Shown here: positions 1 through 7,611 of the stretch, piece by piece
Layout: each line of letters starts with the position of its first letter
How positions within the stretch are numbered: the stretch's first letter is position 1
NCBI GenBank assembly: GCA_044450465.1
Contig: JBIOJB010000077.1
Span: 1-14,305, forward strand
DNA: 14,305 bases
Source: JBIOJB01 sp044450465
Lineage (GTDB): Bacteria; Chloroflexota; Dormibacteria; Dormibacterales; Dormibacteraceae
Direction: 5' to 3'
The notes under the pieces: generated by a model
The model's input: only the letters and a program-made list of their open reading frames with translations
What the model was told of the DNA's origin: nothing
Database searches by the model: none
Program-made: the position numbers and the translations under genes

Positions 1-610
1 CGGCGGCAGCCTCCGGTTCGGCCGGGGGGGCAGCCGGGGGTTCCGGGGCCCGAGGCGTGGGAGCGGTGGCACGCCAGCTGGAGATGACTCGACCGGACGG
101 CTCCCGGGCCGGCGGCTGCCGCAGCTCGGAGGGTGGCGGCCAGGGTTGGTCCACAGTGTCGATCACCGGCGCCTCCGGCCACTCGGCGGCCGAAGCGGTG
201 GGCGCGCTCGAGGCGGGTTCCTCGGCGGTGGCGGGCGCTGGGACCTCCGGGCCTTCAGTGGGGATTGGATTGGAAGGAGGCAGGTCCGCCACCAGCTCCC
301 CCGGCGCGCCGGGAACGGTGTCGGCCCAGTCGGGCGTCGAGGACCGGCGGGAAACTCCCGCCGCTTCGCCGGCGGGCGCTGGCGTCTGGGTCTGACTCCA
401 ATCCGGAGTGCTGGTCTTCTGCATCGGGAGCGGGGTCACCGGGTCCTCTTCATCTGCCGCCATCTCGTGCGCGATAACCTCGGGCTCTGTTTCAGAAACG
501 ACCTGGGCCCAGATCGGGGTCGTTTCGCGCGTGGTTACCGGGGGAACCGGTTCCTCGGAGCCGTCCGGCGGCTCCGGCGTCCCATTCAGGGGTTCGGTAG
601 GCGAGTCCAA
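1..610 (-). CDS. Pro/Ala/Glu-rich, probably disordered protein, 3' end beyond window
   Basis: Not recognised. The minus-strand frame stays open from an in-frame TAG at 623-625 to the window edge, about 203 codons, with G or C at most third positions, so it looks coding. The composition is dominated by P, A, E, T and S with no predicted fold, signal peptide or membrane segment. Counting from the TTG at 610, short tryptophan motifs recur: TTPIWAQVV (residues 30-38), STPDWSQT (67-74) and STPDWADT (91-98). Further single W lie at 144, 157 and 179. It follows the E1-alpha stop (643) by 32 bp and could be the last visible gene of that operon. The start is uncertain: TTG 610 has only a weak purine stretch upstream, and ATG at 463 is the alternative. 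It does not begin like a lipoyl-bearing E2 or an E1-beta, the usual downstream partners of E1-alpha. Confidence 0.6.
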   Translation of the reverse strand, partial: MDSPTEPLNGTPEPPDGSEEPVPPVTTRETTPIWAQVVSETEPEVIAHEMAADEEDPVTPLPMQKTSTPDWSQTQTPAPAGEAAGVSRRSSTPDWADTVPGAPGELVADLPPSNPIPTEGPEVPAPATAEEPASSAPTASAAEWPEAPVIDTVDQPWPPPSELRQPPAREPSGRVISSWRATAPTPRAPEPPAAPPAEPEAAA

Positions 611-642
611 ATCCCGGTCAGTCTAGCCCGGCGGTAGGCCTT

Positions 643-1641
643 TTAGAGAGTGATTGAAGCGAAGACGTGGGTGGCTGCGGCCGCCGGATCTGGGTCCTCC
701 TGCTGCTCCGCCCAGTCCGCGGCGTCGGAGGCCTCCTGGCCCGCGGCGGCCTCGATCCGCGAGGCCTCGTCGGGGGTGATCCATCCTCGGTCGAAAAGCC
801 AGCGGCGGAACCTGTCCACGGGGTCATGACGGGCCGCTTCTTCGATCTCTTCTTTGGTGCGGTACCTCAGCTGGTTGTCCTCGGAAGTGTGGGAATTGAT
901 CCTCCAGATCTTCGCGTCGATCAGAGTCGGCCCATCGCCGCGGCGAGCTCGCGCGACCGCATCGCGGCAGGCGGCGTAACAGGCCGGTACGTCGGTTCCG
1001 TCCACCGTGACGCCCACCATTCCATATCCTTGCGCGCGGTCCGCGATGTTCGGGTTCGCCATCTGAAGCCGGCTGGGCACAGAGATCGCGTAACCGTTGT
1101 TCTCGCAGACGAAGACGACGGGCAGCCTGTGCGCGGCCGCGAAGTTGACGCCTTCGTGGAAGGCGCCCTGGCTCGTCGCGCCGTCGCCAAACGTGCAGAG
1201 GGTGACGGTGCCGTCCCCTCTCACCTTCGCCGCGTACGCGATACCGGAGGCCTTCGGAACCCAGCTGGCCACGACCTGCGAGACGGGCGCGATCTTGAGG
1301 GCGCGATAGCTGTAACAGCCGCCGGGAATGTTTCGGCCGCCGGAGAGCGGATCTCCCGCCTTGGCGAAGACGGCGAGCATCCATTCCTTCATGGTCAAGC
1401 CGCGGACGACGGCGTTGGCCAGACCGCGGTAGTGCGGGACCAACCAGTCGTCATGCCCCAGGGCTGCCGTGGATGCAACCTGGATCCCCTCGTGTCCGCG
1501 ACTCGATCCGACAAATGGCGCGCGGCCCTGCTTGACCAGGATGTGCATGCGGTCGTCGAGAGCTTTGGCGGTGCACATCCATCGGTAGAGCTGGAGGTAC
1601 TCCTCCTGAGTGCCGGCCTCGGCGTGGGCCGTGGTCGCCAC
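643..1641 (-). CDS. 2-oxo acid dehydrogenase E1 component, alpha subunit (branched-chain type)
   Basis: 332 aa, normal length for an E1-alpha. It should carry out TPP-dependent oxidative decarboxylation of a 2-oxo acid, passing the acyl group to the lipoyl arm of an E2 to give acyl-CoA in the cytoplasm. The thiamine-diphosphate/Mg motif is clear: GDGATSQG starting at residue 152, closing with ENN at 180-182. Other family landmarks are GHEG (49-52), HYRG (70-73) and the HTSEDNQLRYR loop (251-261) that borders the active site. The layout resembles Thermus/Deinococcus-type 2-oxoisovalerate dehydrogenase more than pyruvate dehydrogenase; this is a family-level judgement from memory. The start is GTG with no Shine-Dalgarno, one base after the TAG of the upstream synthase, so translation is probably coupled. 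Oddly, the next frame is not E1-beta; the beta subunit, E2 and E3 must lie elsewhere. Confidence 0.93.
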   Translation of the reverse strand: MATTAHAEAGTQEEYLQLYRWMCTAKALDDRMHILVKQGRAPFVGSSRGHEGIQVASTAALGHDDWLVPHYRGLANAVVRGLTMKEWMLAVFAKAGDPLSGGRNIPGGCYSYRALKIAPVSQVVASWVPKASGIAYAAKVRGDGTVTLCTFGDGATSQGAFHEGVNFAAAHRLPVVFVCENNGYAISVPSRLQMANPNIADRAQGYGMVGVTVDGTDVPACYAACRDAVARARRGDGPTLIDAKIWRINSHTSEDNQLRYRTKEEIEEAARHDPVDRFRRWLFDRGWITPDEASRIEAAAGQEASDAADWAEQQEDPDPAAAATHVFASITL

Positions 1642-1642
1642 G

Positions 1643-3037
1643 CTAGTCGCGCGGACCCGCCACGAGCGCTCGGGCGATGTCGGCGACCTCCTCGGCGGAC
1701 AGTCCCATCTGGTTGAGGTGATCGTAGTACCGACGGTGAAAATCTGAGAAGTCGGCGCGCGCGGCCCGCTCCTCGCGGATTCGCTTGACCTCCGCGAGCA
1801 CCTTGGCGACCAGCTCCGGCTCGGGTGTTATGCCGGCGCCCCGCAGAGCGTGCTCCACCACCACCGCGCCAGAGTGCTTGCCGTAGACGTAGGCGACCTC
1901 TTCGCCCATGTCGCCCGGCGGGATGAACTGATAGATCGCTGGATGGATGAGCATGCCCGCGGTGTGAATCCCCGACTCGTGCCTGAACACGTTGAGGCCG
2001 ATGCCAGGCTCGGTGGGCTGGACGGGTATCCCGCTCACCCGCTCGAGGTGCCGCGCCAGCGCCCGCAGTCGGTCGTACTTGAAACCGGGTATCTCGATGC
2101 CGAAGAGGTATCGGAGCTGCATTAGGACCTGGTGCATCGGGGCATTGCCCGTGCGCTCTCCGATCCCATTCACGCTCGTCGTGAACACCTCGGCGCCCGA
2201 GCCGAGGGCCACCACCGTGTTCCAGGCGCCCAGGCCCAGGTCGTTGTGGAAGTGCACGACCAGCGGAGCGTCCGGCGCCGCCGCTTTGATCGCGGGGATG
2301 TACTCGCGCACCGCAAACGGTGAATAGCAGCCCACCGTGTCGGGAGTCGAGGGCCGCGTCCCTCCGGCCTTCAGGCCTTCGCGATGAATCTCGCCGATGT
2401 AGTCGACGTCGGCCCGGCTTCCGTCCTCGCCGCCGAACTCGATCGAGCGTGCCCCCTGCTCGCGCGCGTAGCCGATCGCCTCGCACATCATCCGAAGGTT
2501 GGCCGCGCGATAGTGCGAAACGGGGAGCTCCAGCCACTCGGATTCCGGGATTCCCTCGCGGTGGAGAAGCGTCTTGCCAAGCTTGTATTTGACGTGTAGG
2601 TCGGATGCCGACGTGAAGATGAAGTAGGTCACCGAGTCGCGCGGATGGCCAAGCTCGTCGATCACCTTCATCGTCGCGTCGATGTCGTTCTTGGTGGACC
2701 GCATCATGCAGACCACCTCGAGGTCGGAGCGAAGCTCGCCTCGACGGCGGCCCTCGAGCACCAGCCGGAGCGTCTCCCGCTCGCTTTCGGACACCGACGG
2801 AAAACCGACGTCCATGATGTGAACCCCGATGTCAGAGAGCAACCTGGCCAGCTCGTACTTGTCCTTCGGCGAGATGGCCACCCCAGGCATCTGCTCACCG
2901 TCGCGAAGCGTGTCGTCGTAGACACGGATCTTCCCCGCCGGCGGAAAGCTGAGGTCATGAGAGAACCGGGTTGGGTTGCGAGCCAGCTCGTCGAGCGGTT
3001 CCTGAAGCTCGACCGGGTGGGGCTGACGCGTATCCAT
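1643..3037 (-). CDS. DRE-TIM acyltransferase: 2-isopropylmalate/homocitrate synthase-like, no LeuA regulatory domain
   Basis: 464 aa from ATG 3037. It is expected to condense acetyl-CoA with a 2-oxo acid to a 2-alkylmalate, the first step of 2-oxo acid chain elongation. Visible signatures are TLRDGEQMPG (43-52; R45 substrate/catalysis, D46 metal), HFHND (262-266; metal histidines 262 and 264), NGIGERTGN (290-298), HESGIH (353-358) and YGKHSG (385-390). After the linker only a short helical tail remains, so the C-terminal allosteric LeuA_dimer domain of full-length isopropylmalate synthase (usually over 500 aa) is absent. Residues about 146-183 form a longer segment than I expect between the TSASDLH motif and the next TIM strand. 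The start overlaps the leuD stop as TGATG; GTG 3040 is also possible, while frame positions up to 3088 read into leuD and were not used. The substrate is undetermined: 2-oxoisovalerate, 2-oxoglutarate, pyruvate or something else. Confidence 0.9.
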   Translation of the reverse strand: MDTRQPHPVELQEPLDELARNPTRFSHDLSFPPAGKIRVYDDTLRDGEQMPGVAISPKDKYELARLLSDIGVHIMDVGFPSVSESERETLRLVLEGRRRGELRSDLEVVCMMRSTKNDIDATMKVIDELGHPRDSVTYFIFTSASDLHVKYKLGKTLLHREGIPESEWLELPVSHYRAANLRMMCEAIGYAREQGARSIEFGGEDGSRADVDYIGEIHREGLKAGGTRPSTPDTVGCYSPFAVREYIPAIKAAAPDAPLVVHFHNDLGLGAWNTVVALGSGAEVFTTSVNGIGERTGNAPMHQVLMQLRYLFGIEIPGFKYDRLRALARHLERVSGIPVQPTEPGIGLNVFRHESGIHTAGMLIHPAIYQFIPPGDMGEEVAYVYGKHSGAVVVEHALRGAGITPEPELVAKVLAEVKRIREERAARADFSDFHRRYYDHLNQMGLSAEEVADIARALVAGPRD

Positions 3038-3576
3038 CACGCTTGGGCTGTCCTGACCCGCCTCTCCTCGAGGCGACGCCGGACCCATGGCACCAGGCCA
3101 CCCATCTGGAGCAGCTCGTTCATGAAGGTCGGGAAGGCCTCGGAGCGGTATTCGTCACCTCTGGAGAAGTTGCGCACGATCCCCTGCTCGAGGTCGACCT
3201 CGAGCTCGTCTCCGTCCTCGACGGCCTCGGCCGCCTGCGGAGATTGAAGGATGGGATAGCCCATGTTGATAGCGTTGCGGAAGAAGATCCTCGCGTAGGA
3301 GTCGGCGATCACGAGCGAGATGCCAGCGCCGCGAATTGCGACCGGAGCGATCTCGCGCGACGACCCGCACCCGAAGTTGGATCCGGCCACGAGAATGTCG
3401 CCCGGCTGCACGCCAGATGCCCAGCTCTCCTTGTCCGGCACGCCTTCCATCGCGTGCTTCCCGAGCTCTTTCTCGTCGAGTGAATAGATCGCGTACTTGG
3501 CCGGGATGATCTGGTCGGTGTCGATGTTGTTGCCAAACTTCCAGGCTCTTCCCCTGATGACTTTCGGAAGAGTCAC
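3037..3576 (-). CDS. leuD: 3-isopropylmalate dehydratase-type small subunit (LeuD/HacB family)
   Basis: 179 aa; the swivelling small subunit that pairs with the adjacent Fe-S large subunit for stereospecific isomerisation of the 2-alkylmalate. RGRAWKFGNNIDTDQIIPAKY opens the protein and GSNFGCGSSRE (65-75) is the family signature. The specificity loop after IIPAK reads Y28-A29-I30-Y31. From memory, homoaconitases have YLRT here, with Arg binding a terminal carboxylate, and isopropylmalate isomerases have YLV(Y/M). This copy therefore looks adapted to a hydrophobic side chain, but with Leu changed to Ala. It starts at GTG, 10 bp after the large-subunit stop, without a clear Shine-Dalgarno. Its TGA overlaps the ATG of the synthase gene by one base. 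It has a slightly longer basic C-terminal tail than archaeal homologues. Confidence 0.94.
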   Translation of the reverse strand: MTLPKVIRGRAWKFGNNIDTDQIIPAKYAIYSLDEKELGKHAMEGVPDKESWASGVQPGDILVAGSNFGCGSSREIAPVAIRGAGISLVIADSYARIFFRNAINMGYPILQSPQAAEAVEDGDELEVDLEQGIVRNFSRGDEYRSEAFPTFMNELLQMGGLVPWVRRRLEERRVRTAQA

Positions 3577-3586
3577 GGCGCGAGGC

Positions 3587-4876
3587 TCAGGCGAGACCGG
3601 CGGGGAGGTGCTCCAGCACCTCGTTCGGATGAGAGATGACCCCGGTCACGGCGCTCGCCGCCGCCACCGCGGGATTGGAGAGGTAGACGAGGGCCTTGGG
3701 ATGGCCCATCCGGCCCGGGAAGTTGCGGTTCGTGGTGCTCAGGCACACCTCGCCTTCACCCAGAACGCCCATGTGGCCGCCCAGACACGCCCCGCACGTG
3801 GCCGTCGTCCAGGCGGCACCCGCTTCGAGAAAGATCCTTATGAGGCCCTCCCGCTCGGCCTGCAACGCGACCTGGTGAGATGACGGAGTGACGATGAGTC
3901 GCAGACCCGGCGCCACCTTGCGGCCCTCGAGCACCGCCGCAGCACGGCGCAGGTCGGTGATCCGGGCGTTCGTGCAGGAGCCGATGAACACCTGGTCGAG
4001 CTTCGTCCCCGCCACCTCGGAAAGCGGCGCGTATGCATCGGGCGACATGGGCTTGGCCACCCCCACCTCCACCTTCTCGGCGTCGAACTCGAACGTCTTC
4101 TCGTATGTGGCATCGGGGTCTGAGGTAACCGGTGTGTAGTCACGCTTGGCGCGCCCGTCGAGGTACTGCTTTGTGACCTCGTCGAACTCCATGATCCCGT
4201 TCTTCGCGCCGGCCTCTATCGCCATGTTCGTGATGGTCAATCGACCTTCCATGTCGATGTGTCGCAGCGCCTCACCTGTGTGCTCCATCGCCTTCGACCG
4301 CGCGCCGTCGACGCCGATCTGTCCGATCACATAGAGAATGAGGTCTTTGGCCTCAACCCACTCCCGGAGCCGGTTTCGGTAAACGAAGCGGAGGGTCTCG
4401 GGAACCCGGAACCAGAGCTCTCCGAGAGCCAGCACGCAGGCGAGGTCGGTCGACCCGATGCCGGTGGCGAAGTTGTTGAGCGCGCCGTAGGTGCAGCTGT
4501 GCGAGTCGGCCCCGACGACCAGCTCGCCCGGAAGGGTCAACCCGTTCTCGGGGAGCACCGTGTGGCAGATACCGCCCTGCCCCACCTCGAAGTACCACTT
4601 CACGCCCATCTGCTGTGCAAACTCGCGGGTCAATCGCCCAAGAGTCGCGCTCGCTGCGTCCTTGGCCGGTTGGAAATGGTCCTGGGTGATCGCGACCCGG
4701 TCTGGGTCCCAGATCTTCTCGGCCCCCATCTGCTCGCGCATGATCTTTCCGGCGGGCGGAATCGTGAGGTCATGGCCCATCGCGAAATCGACCTTCGCGA
4801 GGATGAGGTCCCCGGGGCGAACGCTGTCCCGTCCGGCCCCCCTGGCCAGGATCTTCTCGGACATGGTCATGCCCAT
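3587..4876 (-). CDS. leuC: 3-isopropylmalate dehydratase/homoaconitase-type large subunit
   Basis: 429 aa, the size of the archaeal-type LeuC/HacA group rather than the roughly 466-aa enterobacterial LeuC. It carries the [4Fe-4S] cluster of an aconitase-superfamily isomerase: Cys301 in GSCTNARITDL, and Cys361 and Cys364 in TCGACLGGH, followed by CLSTTNRNFPGRMG (378-391). GADSHSCTYGALN (122-134) holds substrate-binding residues. All three cluster cysteines are present, so it should be active with the adjacent LeuD. Three in-frame ATGs lie at residues 1, 3 and 5; the first is 29 bp after the leuB-like stop, and none has a strong Shine-Dalgarno. Family knowledge alone cannot separate isopropylmalate isomerase from homoaconitase; the LeuD loop favours a hydrophobic substrate. 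Confidence 0.95.
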   Translation of the reverse strand: MGMTMSEKILARGAGRDSVRPGDLILAKVDFAMGHDLTIPPAGKIMREQMGAEKIWDPDRVAITQDHFQPAKDAASATLGRLTREFAQQMGVKWYFEVGQGGICHTVLPENGLTLPGELVVGADSHSCTYGALNNFATGIGSTDLACVLALGELWFRVPETLRFVYRNRLREWVEAKDLILYVIGQIGVDGARSKAMEHTGEALRHIDMEGRLTITNMAIEAGAKNGIMEFDEVTKQYLDGRAKRDYTPVTSDPDATYEKTFEFDAEKVEVGVAKPMSPDAYAPLSEVAGTKLDQVFIGSCTNARITDLRRAAAVLEGRKVAPGLRLIVTPSSHQVALQAEREGLIRIFLEAGAAWTTATCGACLGGHMGVLGEGEVCLSTTNRNFPGRMGHPKALVYLSNPAVAAASAVTGVISHPNEVLEHLPAGLA

Positions 4877-4905
4877 CTCGGCCGCCTAGTCCGCCAACCG
4901 CTTCA

Positions 4906-5913
4906 CTATCGCGTCACCACATTCACGGTCGACAGGTTACCGCCGAGATCGCGGGTGCACTCGCCCGCGTGGATGGCCGACGCAACCGCGGCTTCGATCG
5001 CCCGGGCCATGGCTGCATCGCCAAGATGCTCGACCATCATAGATGCGCTCAGGATCGCGCCGATCGGGTTCACGAGCCCCTTGCCCGCGATGTCAGGGGC
5101 GGTCCCGTGAACCGGCTCGAAAAGACCTCGCCTGGTCGTCGGGTTGATGTTCGCCGAGGGCGCGATGCCCATGCCGCCGACCAGCTCCGCGGTGAGGTCC
5201 GAGAGAATGTCGCCGAAGAGGTTGCCGGAGACGATCACCTCGAACTGGCTCGGATCCCTGACCAGCTGCATGGCGGCCGCGTCCACATAGAGGTGCCTGG
5301 TGGCGATGCCCGGGTGCTTTGAGGCCACCGCGCGCCAGCGCTCCTGCCACAGCGCTCCCGCGAACGCCATGGCGTTCGACTTGTCGACCATGACGACCTC
5401 CCGGCGAGCGATTAAGAAGGCGTGTTCGAGAATCCGGGTCACGCCGCCGAAGGTGTTCAGGTCCTCCTGCATGGCGACCTCTTGATCCGTGCCCCGCTTG
5501 AACCGCCCGCCCATGCCCACGTAAAGGCCCTCGGTGTTTTCGCGCACGACCATGAGGTCGACCGCCCGGCGCGCCTCGTTGCGGAGCGGCGACAGGCGGG
5601 CGTCGTACAGCTTCGCCGGCCGGAGGTTGACGTAAAGGTCGAGCTCGAACCGAAGGCGCAGCAGCACCCCGGCCAGGTAGCGCGCATCCGGCACGCGCGG
5701 ATCGCCCACCGCGCCAAACAAGATCGAGTCCGCTTTTTCGAGCTCGGTCCAGACCGCGAGCGGGATCGGCTCCCCGGTGCGGAGGTACTGGTCGGCGTTG
5801 ACGTCGAACTCTTCGTACTGGAAGTCGGCGCCGGCCGCGCGCAGCACCTTGATTGCCTCGGGGACGACCTCCTTGCCCGCGCCGTCGCACGGCAGGACCG
5901 CGATGTGTTTCAA
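4906..5913 (-). CDS. leuB: NAD-dependent beta-decarboxylating dehydrogenase (3-isopropylmalate dehydrogenase-like)
   Basis: 335 aa, within the usual range for IPMDH, tartrate and homoisocitrate dehydrogenases. It oxidises and decarboxylates a 3-alkylmalate to the 2-oxo acid lengthened by one carbon. Visible residues are the LRPAK substrate-binding stretch (97-101), RENTEGLYVG (124-133, catalytic Tyr131), VDKSN (176-180, Lys178), metal aspartates D211, D235 and D239, and the cofactor segment HGTAPDIAGKG (269-279), whose Asp274 marks NAD rather than NADP use. Unusually, the N-terminal loop reads PCDGAGKEV where most relatives have PGDGIGPEV. The start codon is TTG, overlapping the ligase stop by 4 bp (TTGA), with no Shine-Dalgarno, so translation is likely coupled. 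IPMDH is the default reading; tartrate or homoisocitrate dehydrogenase cannot be excluded. Confidence 0.9.
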   Translation of the reverse strand: MKHIAVLPCDGAGKEVVPEAIKVLRAAGADFQYEEFDVNADQYLRTGEPIPLAVWTELEKADSILFGAVGDPRVPDARYLAGVLLRLRFELDLYVNLRPAKLYDARLSPLRNEARRAVDLMVVRENTEGLYVGMGGRFKRGTDQEVAMQEDLNTFGGVTRILEHAFLIARREVVMVDKSNAMAFAGALWQERWRAVASKHPGIATRHLYVDAAAMQLVRDPSQFEVIVSGNLFGDILSDLTAELVGGMGIAPSANINPTTRRGLFEPVHGTAPDIAGKGLVNPIGAILSASMMVEHLGDAAMARAIEAAVASAIHAGECTRDLGGNLSTVNVVTR

Positions 5914-7433
5914 GAAGAGGCTCCGGCGCTCGACTGCTCGCGCAGCTTGTAGCGCTGGATCTTGCCGGTGACGGTCTTGGGCAGCTCGGGGACGAATTCG
6001 ATCATGTGAGGGTACTGGTAGCGCTGGAGCCGGGCCTTGCAGTGCTCCTGCAGCTCAGCGACAAGCGCGGTGTCGGCGGACCCGCCGCCTTTGACGATCA
6101 CAAAGGCCTTGATCCTTGTGAAGCCGTCGACCGAAACGCCGACGACCGCGCTCTCCCCGACCTTTGGATGTTCGAGGAGGGCCCCTTCGATCTCGACGGG
6201 CGACACCCACAGCCCGCCGACCTTGATCATGTCGTCGGAGCGGCCCTCGTACCAGTAGAAGCCGTCTGAGTCGGTGCGGTAGCGGTCACCGGTGAAGAAC
6301 CACTCGCCAAGGATCGAGCGCTTCGACTTCTCGTGCTGCGCCCAGTAAACGGACAGCGCGCTGTCGCCCTTGACGTACAGGTCTCCCGCCTGTCCAGACG
6401 GCACGGGCTCACCGGCATCGTCGAGGATCTTCAGCTCATAGCCGGGAACCGGCTTTCCGCTCGAGCCAGGTCGCAGGTCATCGAGCCGGTTCGAGCAGTA
6501 GATGTGAAGCATCTCGGTCGAGCCAACCCCATCGAGGATGGTGAGGCCGAACGCCTCTTTCCATCTCCTGAAGACCTCGGCCGGCAGCGCCTCGGCGGCA
6601 GCCACGCAGTGGCGGATTGAGGAGAGGTCTCTGCTCGTCGACCCATCGAAGTTGAGAATCGCGTTGTACAGGGTCGGCGCGGAGAAGAAGAGAGTCGGCC
6701 GCTGCTTCTCGATCGTGTCGAGGACGGTGGCGGGGGTGTGACGCCCCGCGTGCAGCACCGTCGACGCTCCAACCCAGTAGGGAAACGTGAGGTTGTTGCC
6801 GAAGCCGTACGCATGGAAGAGGCCCGTCGTCGAGAAGGTGGTATCTGTCTCCGTGATGCCAAGCACCTGCTCGGCGTAGGTCGCGCACGTGTATGGGATG
6901 TCGTGCTGGAGGTGGACCACGGCCTTCGGCTTACCAGTCGACCCGGAGCTGTAGAGCCAGAACGCCATGTCGTCCTTGCGGGTGGGAGCCGCCGGCACCG
7001 TCGGCCCGGCGGCAAGCTGATCGACGCGCAGCAGCGGAGGAGCGCCGGCGGCGCGGTTGGCCGCGGGCCGCAGCTTCTCCTCGGTGTTCGCGTCGACGAA
7101 GACCGCCTGCGCCGCCGAGTCGTCCATGTAGTGGTCGTAGTCCTCGCTCCGCTGCAGCAGAGGATTGACCGGGACCGGGATCGCGCCGAGCCGGATCGCG
7201 CCGAGAAAGGCGGCCACCCAGCCGGGGCTGTCGTAAGCCGCGAGCAGCACGCGCTCTTCGCGACGCACGCCCACGCCGGCCAGGGCCTGGGCAGCGCCGC
7301 AGCTGAGCTCGAAAAGCTGCGAGTAGGTGAGGTCGCCTGCCGCCGAATGGATGGCGATCTTTCCTGACCGGCCGGCTTTCAGGTTGCGGTCGAGCAGGTC
7401 AGCGCCCACGTTGTACCGCTCCGGCAGCTGCAC
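5910..7433 (-). CDS. AMP-forming acyl-CoA ligase, benzoate-CoA ligase family
   Basis: 507 aa, full length for the ANL adenylate-forming superfamily. It activates a carboxylic acid with ATP and CoA via an acyl-adenylate. Motifs in order are the P-loop YSSGSTGKPK (161-170), FHAYGFGNN (206-214) matching the acid-binding region of benzoate-CoA ligases, DGVGSTEMLH (301-310), TGDRY (391-395), the hinge GRSDDMIKVGG (397-407) and catalytic Lys491 in KTVTGKIQR. The opening ERYNVGADLLDRNL also matches the benzoate-CoA ligase family. The real acid is unknown; many family members act on aliphatic or other aromatic acids. It is the first gene of the six-gene operon, starts at GTG and has no Shine-Dalgarno. 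A TATATG sequence 5 bp before the start could be the -10 of a leaderless promoter, but no good -35 is seen. Confidence 0.92.
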   Translation of the reverse strand: MQLPERYNVGADLLDRNLKAGRSGKIAIHSAAGDLTYSQLFELSCGAAQALAGVGVRREERVLLAAYDSPGWVAAFLGAIRLGAIPVPVNPLLQRSEDYDHYMDDSAAQAVFVDANTEEKLRPAANRAAGAPPLLRVDQLAAGPTVPAAPTRKDDMAFWLYSSGSTGKPKAVVHLQHDIPYTCATYAEQVLGITETDTTFSTTGLFHAYGFGNNLTFPYWVGASTVLHAGRHTPATVLDTIEKQRPTLFFSAPTLYNAILNFDGSTSRDLSSIRHCVAAAEALPAEVFRRWKEAFGLTILDGVGSTEMLHIYCSNRLDDLRPGSSGKPVPGYELKILDDAGEPVPSGQAGDLYVKGDSALSVYWAQHEKSKRSILGEWFFTGDRYRTDSDGFYWYEGRSDDMIKVGGLWVSPVEIEGALLEHPKVGESAVVGVSVDGFTRIKAFVIVKGGGSADTALVAELQEHCKARLQRYQYPHMIEFVPELPKTVTGKIQRYKLREQSSAGASS

Positions 7434-7611
7434 TCGTGCATATAAGCACGGACAGGCGGCCCAGGCGAGGGCGGGCGCCTCGTGATTGCTGGAGTCAGGG
7501 CCACGCGAACTAAGGACTGGGAAGATGGCTCGGGGTGCGTGTTGGGTGGCATGACGAGTGTCGAGGTGGGTTGACGAATGCGGCTCGATACTGTCGAATC
7601 AGGCTACTTAT

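Noticed and set aside
146..637. Plus-strand open frames in the first 640 bases
   Set aside because: They are antisense to the minus-strand frame, which is open for over 600 bp with GC-rich third positions and repeated protein motifs. The plus frames translate to Arg/Gly-rich strings without family features.
667..1716. 349-codon plus-strand frame over the E1-alpha gene
   Set aside because: It lies antisense to a clear E1-alpha with an intact TPP motif; the translation has no recognisable domain.
1395..2537. 380-codon minus-strand frame across the synthase/E1-alpha junction
   Set aside because: An out-of-phase reading of two well supported genes on the same strand, with Arg-rich low-complexity translation.
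7525..7575. Tiny frames (9 and 7 codons) in the divergent intergenic region as leader peptides
   Set aside because: No Shine-Dalgarno, no attenuator-like structure and far from the start of the HNH gene; expected by chance.
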